Part shown: positions 11,919-22,261 of the stretch, in pieces
How positions within the stretch are numbered: the first letter of the stretch is position 1
How the letters are laid out: every line of letters begins with the position of its first letter
DNA from: Diphasiastrum complanatum
Lineage: Eukaryota > Streptophyta > Lycopodiopsida > Lycopodiales > Lycopodiaceae
Direction of reading: 5' to 3'
Length of the DNA stretch: 64,000 bases
Assembly (NCBI GenBank): GCA_029204225.1
Contig: CM055097.1
Coordinates: 49,172,153-49,236,152, forward strand
Made by a program: the position numbers and the translations under genes
The notes under the pieces: generated by a model
What the model saw: only the letters and a program-made list of their open reading frames with translations
Database searches by the model: none
Told to the model about the DNA's origin: nothing

Positions 11919-13091
11919 TCATGAAAAGGTGAAGAAGATGACCCGACAAAGTTAACAATGGGAACCGGCAGTTTGGAAAGAGATCTTGTGTGTTGCTAGA
12001 AAAGATGCAGAGTGACTCTAAATTAAAAAAGAACCTAGCAGATCGGTACTGTTGAAGAATGACCTTGGCCTATATGACATTCCTTGAAACTTAAGTCAGA
12101 AGTAAAAAGACTAAGGTAATTTTCATTGCATATCTCTATTTTGACTCATGTCTTAATTCACTTCATAATACATATAGAAGATGAGTGAATGTTATGTTGT
12201 GTATATGAATGGAATTAAGAAATGGGAATCTCATTAGTCTATTTATACTAAATGTGTAATGCAGTAAAAGATGAGTAACGGATTTACCTTCTGCAGTAAG
12301 AATTATAGTTTTACAGTCAATAATAATTCATTGATTTATTGTCTGAGGTAAAACACAGTCAACATGAAAAATATTTAAATTCTATTTTGTTTTCACAGAA
12401 TATTCCATATGCTTAACAAACATAATTGCAATTTACAAGCATAATTAATCACATATTGCTAATCCACTGAAAAACATGGAGAAGCTATTGCTCAAAGTGG
12501 TTGAAAAACACTATTAGAGCTATATATATTATATATTTCCACAACCACATACATTATCATGAGAAAACCATTGAAAAAGATGGTCAAGAATTCATAAATA
12601 GATCATGGCAATTTGCATAAATAATTGAATTTTAACAAGTGTAAATGATCATGAAGTACTTGTGAATGGTGTGGATCATGAATGTAATTGATGAAAGTTT
12701 GAAATTTACTAATGTAAATGGATGATCAAACTAAATACTCTCTATTGAATTGTAATAAAAATGATTTCATACAATTCATCAAAATGGAGCTTCCTTTTGA
12801 AATAAAAATTTTGAAAGATAATATTTGCCACAATATATGAATGACTATCAATAGTAATCCTTATGGAGTGATGAATTACAAATTGAACTCTAATTGTGAT
12901 CTATCAACTTCTAAAGCAACATCATACGTATCTTAATCAGATCTAATAAAATATTTGTATACAAAGTTTGCTTGATTGGAGAGAATACGAGAATTACTAA
13001 ATGAAAAACATTGATATCATTGAAAAGAATATTTGAGATGGATTACTTATGTGGTGAATGGGTTCAAAATTACATTACCTTCTAGTATAAT

Positions 13092-13304
13092 CTATGGCAA
13101 AATCCAAACTAGAAACCAAATGACTGGCTTCATAATCATACAAAACCCCGCTATAGTGTTATGAACACTATTAAGCAACACACCAAACTTGCTACAATCC
13201 ATAACATAAACATCAAGATTGTTAGATCCATCCACACCATCATTACTTGAAGTTACTTTTGGAATGTTCCCCTCATCAAAAATGACATCTCTACCAACAA
13301 TCAC
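13092..13304 (-). pseudogene. family A integrase C-terminal fragment
   Basis: The minus strand reads VGRDVIFDEGNIPKV then SSNDGVDGSNNLDVYV, which continues the integrase C-terminus seen at 18,815-19,322. The coding match ends near 13,200 where the frame continues into non-copia sequence and stops. The fragment is cut at 13,304, the inner end of the left arm. Confidence 0.7.
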
Positions 13305-13331
13305 TACCAAACTTATTTTTGCATTTTTCAC
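13305..13331 (-). mobile_element. family C LTR start, short fragment
   Basis: TACCAAACTTATTTTTGCATTTTTCACA is a near match to 51,529-51,556, the 5' end of the family C LTR on the minus strand. It is sandwiched between the family A integrase end and the last 51 nt of a family B LTR. Confidence 0.6.
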
Positions 13332-13382
13332 AAGGAGATCACAAGTACATGTTGTGGACAATCCACACGTGTGAATTCAACA
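13332..13382 (+). mobile_element. family B 5' LTR, last 51 bp
   Basis: AGGAGATCACAAGTACATGT to AATTCAACA matches the 3' end of the family B LTR (complement of 58,378-58,433). It includes a CACACGTGTG palindrome at 13,364-13,373. The rest of the 5' LTR is missing. Confidence 0.75.
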
Positions 13383-13394
13383 TGGTATCAGAGC
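13383..13394 (+). other. tRNA-iMet primer-binding site of family B
   Basis: TGGTATCAGAGC directly follows the LTR end TTCAACA, the expected copia PBS position for priming minus-strand DNA. Confidence 0.9.
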
Positions 13395-14137
13395 CTACCT
13401 AAGGTTACCATGCATTTTGATCCATCTAAGTGAAAAATTTTCATCAATCTTGAGCTAGAAGTTGTCAAGGCCCATTTTCCTAGCTATCTTGTTGAATCTT
13501 GGATCAAAAGAGATCAAAAGGAAATTGATTGGGTCTGACCTAGTACTGTACAGAATCAGGTGGTCAGACACGTGTGAGGAACATCCAATTTCAGTTTGGA
13601 AGTTCTCTCTCATGCTTGATCCATTTATCTTGCTTGATAGCTTGTTTTGAAGCTATTTTTGTCTAGTTTCTGATGCAATCAGTTTCATTCATTCGGTTGA
13701 GCCAATCAGAAGCTATAAGCTTTTGAAGAGGGTTAGGTAGGGCACCTAGACCTGGGTCGACACATTTGGTTTGGTCAAGAGATTGCCTGGTTGATCCAAA
13801 ATCACAGTTGTATGCTTGTCAATCTCATCTATATGTGATCTAGGCACTGTTTGGAGATCTTAGCCATTTTGTTTCATGCAATATCATTGTATTTTAGTCA
13901 CATTTGGTTTCTTAGAGTACTTCACACGTGCTAAGAGTGTTTGATCCTAACTTTGCCTATACTCCATCATTTGATGTGAAATAGATCTTGTTTTAGAGAG
14001 ATTTGTGTAGCTAGTGAGAATCAATTCACAAATAGTTGCAAGATCTTTCATAGGAGGAGATAGTACTCTATTATTGGATCCTATTGAGAGTGTGTAGCAA
14101 CATTTATTGTTCATCATTTGAGTTTTCTTTACTTCAA
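13395..14137 (+). mobile_element. family B untranslated leader
   Basis: About 740 nt between the PBS and the gag ATG with no coding frame I trust. Its middle part is duplicated at 2,391-2,790, and its CTCCATCATTTGATGTGAA block is also found inverted near 27,625. It contains TTCACACGTGC at 13,921. Confidence 0.7.
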
Positions 14138-14665
14138 ATGTCTTCAATGGGTTCATCCTTGTTGGAACCAAGTGAAAGATTGACTACTTCAAACTATTCA
14201 ATTTGGAAAATGAGGATGGAGTCCATCGTGATCCTTCAAGACGTGATGGACATAGTTCTTGGCCTTGAAGAAGAACCACAAGTTCTTCAAGAGGTTCAAA
14301 AATACAAAAAGAGAGCTAGGATGGCTCTCCACTACATTAAGATGAATGCCTCTAATGAGATGTTGAGGGAGATAGGTACTTGTACAATAGCCAAAGAAGC
14401 TTGGGATTGTATCAAGACTATCTATGAGGCTAAGAATACCTCTAGGCTTCTCACTCTTAGGAATCAAATCTTTCAAAGTAGCCAAAAGAGTGATGAGAGT
14501 GCATCTAGTTATGTTTTGGGAGTAAAAGATATTCATAGAGAACTAGCTTGTATTGGTGATTCCATCAATCAAAATGAGCTAGTTCAAGTCATTCTCAATG
14601 GCTTGAGAAGTGAATTTGATAACCTTGTCCAATCCTATGCCATTAAGGCACAAAAAGCCATTTAA
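14138..14665 (+). pseudogene. family B copia Gag, truncated
   Basis: ATG 14,138 (MSSMGSSLLEPSERL) opens a Gag of the DUF4219/UBN2 type: SNYSIWKMRMES, then ALHYIKMNAS, LLTLRNQIFQ and ELVQVILNGL. I chose this ATG over the upstream in-frame codon at 14,084 because Gag homology starts here. The frame reaches a stop at 14,665 just after SYAIKAQKAI. A deletion removes the Gag C-terminus, CCHC knuckle, protease and most of the gag-pre-integrase region, fusing Gag to the integrase segment out of frame near 14,650. Gag would form the virus-like particle. Confidence 0.85.
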
Positions 14666-15585
14666 AAGATTTTCTATCAAAAGCAAGCATCCTTTGGAGT
14701 TAATCCACTCGGATGTGCATTTCTCATCAACTACAAGCAAGGGAGGAGCCAATTGTTTTGTTACTTTCATTGACGATTACACAAGATTCACTTGGATATA
14801 TCTTCTTGCTTCTAAATCTACGATGTTTGATCATTTCCTTATTTTCAAAGCTTATGTAGATAAGCAATTCCCATTCAAGATTAAAGCTCTTAGAAGTGAT
14901 GGAGGTGGTGAATATATCTCCAATAAATTTCAAGATTTTTGTGAGCTTGAAGGCATTAAAAGAGAGTTCTCTTGTGCCTACTCTCCATCTCAAAATGGAG
15001 TGGCCGAGAGAAAGAATAGATCTTTATGTGAATGTGTAAAATCTATGAGAATTGAGGCATCTTTGCCCAAATATTTTTGGGGAGAAACCATTAATTGTGC
15101 AAATTATCTTTGCAATAGGCTCCCACATATAGCTTTTGGAGGAAAGTCACCATATGAAATCTTATTTTTGAAGAAGCCTAAGGTTGATCACCTTAGAGTT
15201 TTTGGATGCTTATGCTTTGTCCATATTCCCTTGGAAACAAGGAAGAATGAAGATCCTAGTGCATGCAAAGGGATCATGGTTGGATACTCATCCACCAAGA
15301 AGGCCTATAGAGTCTTTATACTCTCTACTTCTCAAGTTATTGAAAGTAGAGATGTTGTCTTTCATGAAGATCAACACTCATCTTTTGAAGAGGCCGAGAT
15401 CAAGAAATCTACGGATGCATCATCAATTATTGATTTTGAAGACAATCATGATGTGATGGGGTCGAGATTTGAAGAAGACTCTCCTCGGATTTTTTCACCA
15501 AGAAGATCCATGAGAGATAGATCCAAGCCTAAGAGGCTCTCATATGTTGACAAAGGCAAACAAGTGGATCTTGAACCACTAATTA
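14652..15585 (+). pseudogene. family B copia integrase
   Basis: One open frame carries the integrase from KPFKRFSIKSKHPLELIHSD through the core. The D-D-E residues are visible: LIHSDVH, LRSDGGGEY and NGVAERKNRS. The C-terminal part (PYEILFLKKPKVDHLRVFGC, GIMVGYSSTKKAYRV, IESRDVVFHED) is typical of copia. It runs into the linker before RT and loses frame near 15,585, where a T homopolymer has six bases against seven in the other family B copy (complement of about 60,685). Integrase would insert the element cDNA into chromosomes. Confidence 0.9.
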
Positions 15586-17147
15586 TGTTTTTTATGTCTC
15601 TCATGAAGAGCCAAAGAATGTACAAGAGGCACTCAATACCAAGGAGTGGTATGATGCCATGAAGCAAGAGTATGATGCATTGATCACCAACAATACTTGG
15701 GAGCTTGTGGATCCTCCATCCAACAAGCATGTGATTGGTTGCAAGTGGGTATTTCGGATCAAGTTCAATCATGATGGCACCATCAACAAGCATAAAGCAA
15801 GATTATGTGCCAAAGGATTTGCTCAAATCCATGGTATTGATTATGAGGAGACCTTTGCACCCATTGCAAAGATGGTGAGAATAAGAATTCTTATTTCTCT
15901 TGCTTGTTTTTTCACTAGAAGGTGTTCCAATTAGATGTATCCAATGCTTTTCTAAATGGTTATCTTGAGGAGGAGATCTATATGGAACAACCTCAAGGAT
16001 TCATCAAGGATGAGTCCAAACTGTGCTTGCTCTTCAAAAGTCTTTATGGACTCAAGCAAGCACCAAGATCATGGTATTCAGGACTTAATTCTTTTCTTAT
16101 CTCACTAGGATTTACTCTTAGTGACTATGATCCTTCCATGTATCTAAAGCTTGTTGATAGCAATATTGTCATTCTTCTAATTTATGTTGATGACATTATT
16201 CTTTGTGGAAGTTGTATCAAGATAGTTGATAAAACCAAGCTAGCACTTGGATGTGAGTTTAAAATGCAAGATCTAGGAGAGATGCATTACATCCTAGGCC
16301 TAAAAATTGATTTTTATGAAAATCATGTCTTTATATGCCAATCTAGATATGCTCACTCTATGTTGAAAAAATTCCATATGGAAAATTCTAAGAGCATAGA
16401 TACTCCAATGGAGCAAATTGTAAAAGATCGTATAAAGGTGATGAAAGATCCTTTGAGGACATCACACTTTTTAGGAGTCTTGTAGGCTCCTTGATTTGGC
16501 TTACCATTACTAGGCTCGATCTAAGTTTTTGTGTGCACAAATTGAGTCAGTTTATGCAAGATCCTAAGATCCATCATTGGAAGATGGCCAAGAGGATTCT
16601 AAGATATCTATCTTCATCTTGTGATTATGGTCTACTCTATAAAAGTGAAGATCTATCCATTATTGGTTTTTCGGATTCGGACTTTGCAAGTGACAAGATG
16701 GATCGAAAGTCTATTAGTGCATACGCTATCTTTCTTGGAGGCAATCTAATATCTTGGCTTTCCAAAAAGCAAGATACTATATCTCTCTCTTCATGTGAGG
16801 CCAAGTACAAAGCACTCACTACAACTACCAAAGAAGTGCTTTGGATCAAGAGGTTATTAATGGAGCTAAAGTGCATCAAGGAGGATGATCTACCAATGAT
16901 CAAGGGTGATAACATCTCGGCCCAAGCTCTTGCCAATAATCCCATATTTCATGCAAGAAGCAAGCACATAGAAGTGGCACACCATTTTGTGAGAGAAAAG
17001 CTTATTGGAGGAGAAATCTATTTGGATCATGTCAACTCGTCCTCTTGTATTGCCGATCTACTCACCAATCCTTTGAGCAAAAGTGCTTTCATCAAGCATA
17101 GATCTAATCTTGGAGTTATATCAAGATCAATGCTCAAATCTTCATAG
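15586..17147 (+). pseudogene. family B copia RT and RNase H
   Basis: After the frameshift, RT reads EYDALITNNTWELV, CKWVFRIKFNHDG, KARLCAKGFAQIHG, QLDVSNAFLNG, YGLKQAPRSWY and the catalytic LIYVDDIIL (near 16,180). RNase H follows with SDSDFASDKMD, SWLSKKQDTISLSSCEAKY and HARSKHIEVAHHFVREKL, ending at SRSMLKSS and a stop at 17,145-17,147. Frames change near 15,915 and again near 16,430-16,490, so the protein is broken in at least two places although the motifs survive. It would copy element RNA into DNA. The matching copy at 59,125-60,825 is broken at different positions. Confidence 0.9.
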
Positions 17148-17165
17148 ATAATTTTTTAGGAGGAG

Positions 17166-17519
17166 TGTGAAGAGTTGAAAAAGATTATCTATGTTAGATA
17201 TAGGGGTCTTATGTTTTTAACATCAAGCATCTAGGTGTAGGATGTTGATAGGAATAAATTTGCCATAGATGGCAAATTATGCATTTCCACTTGTAATGCC
17301 ACTATTGAGCCAAAATAGAGTAAGAGGCTAAACACGTGCCAATTAGAGTGTAGACAAGTGTAAAGCTTTTGTTTGATGAATTCCAAGAGGTCCAATAGGA
17401 TTTAGAGGTGGAACCTTGTGAGGTCCAATAGGAAATTGAGGTGTGCTTGAATATAGTCCAAAAGAATTAAGAGGTGCATGGATCAATGGTCCAATAGGAT
17501 CAAGAGGTGACACCTTAGG
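17166..17519 (+). mobile_element. family B 3' LTR, internally deleted and truncated
   Basis: A polypurine tract (TTTTTTAGGAGGAG, ending 17,165) precedes TGTGAAGAGTTGAAAAAG. The LTR matches the minus-strand copy at 58,378-59,109 up to AAGAGGTG near 17,508, then jumps to ACACCTTAGGAG, a deletion of roughly 320 bp, and ends at 17,519 where family C-like sequence begins. It contains four GGTCCAATAG-like short repeats. Confidence 0.8.
17380..17510 (+). repeat. degenerate short repeats inside the family B LTR
   Basis: The motif GGTCCAATAGGATTTAGAGG recurs about four times with variations (near 17,390, 17,422, 17,455 and 17,490), spaced roughly 30-37 nt. The copy at 58,790-58,890 shows the same array in reverse complement. 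Confidence 0.6.
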
Positions 17520-17606
17520 AGTGTGAAAAAAGTACAAAAAGGACCAAGAGTGGATCCTAATCTGATCCTCAAGAGGGATTGGTTGTCAGATTACTTGATC
17601 TATCAA
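17520..17606 (+). mobile_element. shared mosaic block X
   Basis: From AAAAAGTACAAAAAGGACCA to CTTGATCTATCAA this matches 50,754-50,830. In this copy it begins TGTGAAAAA, like a family C LTR start. It has no coding content. It is followed directly by the CACTA-derived block. Confidence 0.6.
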
Positions 17607-17720
17607 AGAGAGGGTGGTTTTGGACCAGCTCTATTCTTTATGCCAACGCCATTTTGACGACAGGTTATTGCCCACTTCGTGATGAATTCCAGCAAGAAGA
17701 GGAATTCAATGAGAAGGAAA
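17607..17720 (+). pseudogene. CACTA second-gene fragment
   Basis: GAGAGGGTGGTTTTGGACCA to about 17,720 matches 47,197-47,310, the end of the reading frame VVLDQLYSLCQRHFDDRLL in the CACTA-like ORF. Here the frame is interrupted (RLVLDQL-like reading with substitutions after CDDRLL). It joins family C integrase exactly as at 47.3 kb. Confidence 0.55.
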
Positions 17721-17721
17721 T

Positions 17722-18812
17722 TCATAAGCATATGATATTTTCCTTTGACTTGAGAATCTTCTTAGAACTTGACTTGGGAGAGGCATCTCCACCATCACCA
17801 TCCAAAGAACGATCTTCATCACCACCAAAAATGTTAGATTGATCAACATCAACAACATCAAGCTTATCCACATTCTCCTCTTCAAAGAGAACATCCTTAG
17901 AAATGTGAACTTTCTTTGACTTGGGAATGTAAACCCTATAAGCTTTTCTTACTTCGCTATATCCAACAAAGATTCCCTTCAAGAATCCAAAAGATGAGTT
18001 GACAAAACAAGTACTACCAAATATCTTCAAATGCTCCAAGCTTGGCTTCTTAGCAAAAAGGACATCAAATGAACTCTTACCTTCCAAGTCTTCATTTGAG
18101 TACCTATTGCAAACAAGGTTAGCACACATCAAAGCTTCACCCCAAAATGACTTAGGAAGATTTTCATTCACTCTCACGGATTTACCTCTTTCAAAAAGAT
18201 TGACCTTCCTCTCTTTCACACCATGTAGAACCTTTTAGTTTGAAAGCTCCCTCTTGATCCCATGTGCCACACAGACCTCTTTGAGCTTTGTTGATAGGTC
18301 TTCATTTTCCAACTTTAGGCACTTGATCTTCATGTTGAATTGATTCTCCACAACATTCTTGAACTTGAGAAACACATCAAATATGAGGTCCTCACTCTTT
18401 AGAAGATAAGTCCAACAATATCTAATAAGCACTTATACAATGCACGTCGAAATGTATTAAATTAAAAGGCATCTTAGATCTTGAGCAAGATCTAGAATAA
18501 GACAATCTTTGTGACTTTGACATTGAACAGAGCTCACCAACTTGCCTCTTTGCCTTCAAACCACCATGGTTAGAAAAAACATATCCATCAAGTTTGTAGA
18601 GCTCACCTTGTCTCTTGCCTTGGGCAAACAAGACTCCATTCCTTTTGATCAAGCAAGAATCACCAAAAAATTCTACTTTAAGCCCTTTTTCAACCATTTG
18701 ACACACACTAAGAACATTCTTAGTAATGGAAGGTATGAACAAAACATTCTTCAAGCTTACATTCCTATTTGTAGATTAGAGAAAAATAGGAATACTACCA
18801 ATGTGAAAGTGA
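17722..18812 (-). pseudogene. family C copia protease end, gag-pre-integrase and integrase
   Basis: Read on the minus strand from 18,812: the end of the protease region (IGSIPIFL, an in-frame stop, then STNRNV), LFIPSITKNVLSVCQM, a gag-pre-integrase stretch (GELYKLDGYVFS) with its HHCC part shortened, RYCWTYLLKSED and FDVFLKFKNVVENQF of the integrase. The second catalytic D motif is lost (reads CLKLENEDLS where copia has SDNGGEY). Then come NLPKSFWGEALMCANLVCNR and GIFVGYSEVRKAYRVYIPK. Integrase runs uninterrupted across 18,390-18,420, whereas at 47-52 kb the same point is split by other DNA. Confidence 0.75.
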
Positions 18813-18814
18813 CA

Positions 18815-19322
18815 AAGCCATGAGGTTAGGAGCTAATCTTCCAAAAACATTTTGGGAACAAGCATTGTTGTGTGCTAACTTTTTATGCAATAGGTGGCCG
18901 AGTGCTATATTGGATGGAAGGACACCTTTTGAGATGCTATTCAAGAGGAGGCCAAGTTTCAAGTTTTTTAGAACTTCTGGATGCACTTGCTATGTCAATA
19001 TAACTCTTGATGGTAGGACAAAGGAGGATTCATCTTCAAGGAAAGGTATATTTGCTGGATATAGTGAGGTGAGTAAAGCCTACAAGGTTTACATTCCTAC
19101 TACTAATAAGGTGATTATTGGTAGAGATGCCATTTTTTATGAGGGGAACATTCCAGAAGTATCTTCAAGTAATGATGGTGTGGATGGATCTAACAATCTT
19201 GATGTTTATGTTATGGATTGTAGCAAGTTTGGTGTGTTGCTTAATAGTGTTCATAACACTATAGCAGGGTTTTGTATGATTATGAAGCCAATCATTGGGT
19301 TTCTAGTTCGGATATTGCCATA
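18815..19322 (+). pseudogene. family A integrase C-terminal half
   Basis: RLGANLPKTFWEQALLCANF, then ILDGRTPFEMLFKRRPS, GIFAGYSEVSKAYKVYIP and IIGRDAIFYEGN match family A integrase at 5,218-5,560. The catalytic core is absent. Its first base pairs join head-to-head with the family C fragment, and the same junction is found at 52,168-52,173. From 19,111 on it is part of the right arm. Confidence 0.8.
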
Positions 19323-20024
19323 GATTATACTAGAAGGTAACGTAAGTTTGAACCCATTCACCACATAAGTAATCCATCTCAAATATTCTTTTTAATGATA
19401 TTAATGTTTTCCATTTAGTAATTCTTGTATTCTCTCCAATCAAGCAAACTTTGTATATGAATATTTTATTATGATCTAATTAAGTTACGTATGATGTTGC
19501 TTTAGAAGTTGATAGATCACAATTAGAGTTCAATTTGTAATTCATCACTCCATAAGGATTACTATTGATAGTGATTCATACATTGTGGCAAATATTATCT
19601 TTCAAAATTTTTATTTCAAAAGGAAGCTCCATTTTGATGATTTGTATGAAATCATTTTTATTACAATTCAATAGAGAGTATTTAGTTTGATCATCCATTC
19701 ACACTAGTAAATTTCATACTTTCATCAATTACATTCATGACGCACACCATTCACAAGAACTTCATGATCATTTACACTTGTTATAATTCAATTATTTATG
19801 CTAATTGCCATGATCTATTTATGAAATCTTGACCATCTTTTTTAGTGGTTTTGTCATGATAATGTATGTGGTTTTGAAAATATATAATATATATAGCTCT
19901 AATAGTGTTTTTCAACCACTTTGAGCAACACTCTGCATCTTTTTCAGCAACACACAAGATCTCTTTCCAAACTACCGGTTCCCATTGTTAACTTTGTCGG
20001 GTCATCTTCTTCACCTTTTCATGA

Positions 20025-20028
<4 letters not shown>

Positions 20029-20104
<76 letters not shown>
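20029..20104. repeat. (AG)n microsatellite, 76 bp
   Basis: Pure AG tract, the inverted counterpart of the 151-bp tract at 11,765-11,915, with the same flanks (CCTTTTCATGAAAC and CTCTAATTCTTTA). Confidence 0.95.
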
Positions 20105-20106
<2 letters not shown>

Positions 20107-22121
20107 CTAATTCTTTATCTATTTGTGCGACAATGTGTGTCTGCTACTGCATGACTAACACTCATAAACTCAAATCAACCTTCATCATTCTCGTTGATCC
20201 TATATATAGAGGAACATGAGAGATGATTAGTTTTAAGCTGCAGGATTAGAAAAGTAGCTTTAGACTTAATCCTAACAGCTTCTGGATGTCCGTCATAGTA
20301 GTCCGTGCAACCTGTCGTTGTCTATCCATGTGCTGGAATTCTAAAGATGCTTTGATGACCACAATCGTTTCCTTGTGGTGCCTCTACGGTCGTGAACGTC
20401 GTTCAGAGCATGAGGACTTGGAAAGCTACCACAAATAGACCGCAATGGGCAGTGGTGCGATGCTCGGGCGGTTCACCCCTTGATAGGATACTTATCTTGC
20501 GCCAATGCGCTGATCTGGGAAACAGACAACGCTTGAAAATTTTGTTGTAAACTTATCTCTGAAAATAGAATTGCGACATTCTGTCTATGGTGTGTAATCT
20601 TGAATGATTTTTTATGCTTGCTTACAGTAGATATATTTCCGTTGTGTCAATAAAAAATCCTTCTCTCTTAAGCCCTAATAGGTTTCATATCTTGTTGGAA
20701 AACAAACATTTGAAACATAGAAAGACTTATGAGTCATGACTCACAACCCACAAGAAATTAGAACAATAATCACAATATTTTTGTGTGAAGTTTGAATATC
20801 TGAACAATGGTGAATTTTTAATCAACTTAAATTTTCTTAAGAGTCGAGACAATAGAAGACTCGAAAGTTGAGACAACAAATTGTTCACTCGTAGCAAATA
20901 TGAAAATAATGCCAAACGTTAGAATGCTCAAGTTTGCCTATAGCCTTCAAAAAATACATATAATGATGTGTGTCGTCTCAAATCTTACATAGATGGACGG
21001 TTCAAATTGAGTTTTTGGGGACCACCATTACTTAGGGCATACTAATGGGACTAGATACTCATGGATAAAATCTTAAAATTATTTAGCCTTTGTGGATGGA
21101 ATATTAAAAATAGGGAGTTGATGAATGGATTCTTGAAAATATGTAGCCCTTATAGATGGAATTTTAATAATGTAATCCCTTTTATAGCACATATAGTGAA
21201 GCTAACTATGGGCCCCACATGTTCTAAGAGTAAGAGACTTATTGGAATTTGGGAGTCACTCGAAAGTGCTTGTGAGCCCCACATATTATTAAGAGCAAGA
21301 ATCTTCTATGAGTACTCTAAAGGTGTTGGTGGGTCCACAAATTTAAAGTGTTATAGCCTTCTTGGAGTTGGAGTAGTGTAAAGTTATTTGTGGACCATAC
21401 ATATTTGAAGTGTAAGAGTTTAGTAACACACTTAATGCTCTATAATGTGTCTTTATTAGTACATGGTATGGATATCGTGGCTCCTCAGTCCTCACTCGTC
21501 CTCGTTGTGGGGTTCGAATATCCTCGTCTCTAGAGTTAAGAAGCCTTGATGTTCAATTACGGAATGAACGAAATCTACTAGATTTTGAACCGATTCAGAA
21601 GAACTCCACAAAGCAATACGATGGATGGGTGGATGGTGTATCCTTAAATAGAACTCTGAGATGCAGCGGCTTGAATTTTGAGGCAAGCTAGTGGGCTTGG
21701 AGAGAGCATGATGAAGCCGTTGGCTTAGAAAGTATACATATAAGAAAACTTTTCCAATCGATGCTGGTGGGTGGTGGTGGGGGTAGGAGTAAAGATCGCA
21801 TAGTCAGACCGTGACCGCGTTTGAACGATCGTGCTAAAAGTGGAGTGAGCTATTCTAGTGCGGAGCATCATCGATGGAGGATCTTTTGCAAAAGGAGAAA
21901 CAAGGATAGGAGGAAGGCAGCAGCAGCCTGAGTCTTGAGCTGCCTGATTGGTCCTCCAATGAGTCTCCCAACTGTAAACGGCTCAAGCTTGGTCGTGGTT
22001 GCACTTTTTCCCTCTTGCTAACACTGAGTAGCACTATCACTAGATATACCTGGGTAAGTAACACAATTCACTACTAAGGGGAATCTAGAATTTAGAACGG
22101 CCTTGAAGAGCAATAGCATCA

Positions 22122-22261
22122 GCAAATCTTGGGCTTCAAAGATGAAGCACCGAGTACACTTCCCCCCAAGGGTGATTCATCCTATCTTTGCCACAACACT
22201 CAAGGTTTGAAAGCCCAAGTGTTCTCTAAACACTAGAAATGACATGGAATTGCCTAAGTGA
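22122..22261. repeat. single 140-bp unit
   Basis: One copy, in reverse complement, of the unit that is tandemly repeated three times at 8,836-9,255. Confidence 0.9.

Noticed and set aside
21061-21381. 106-codon frame beginning MDKILKLFSLCGWNIKN
   Set aside because: The left-arm counterpart (about 10,360-10,700) is interrupted and no domain is visible.
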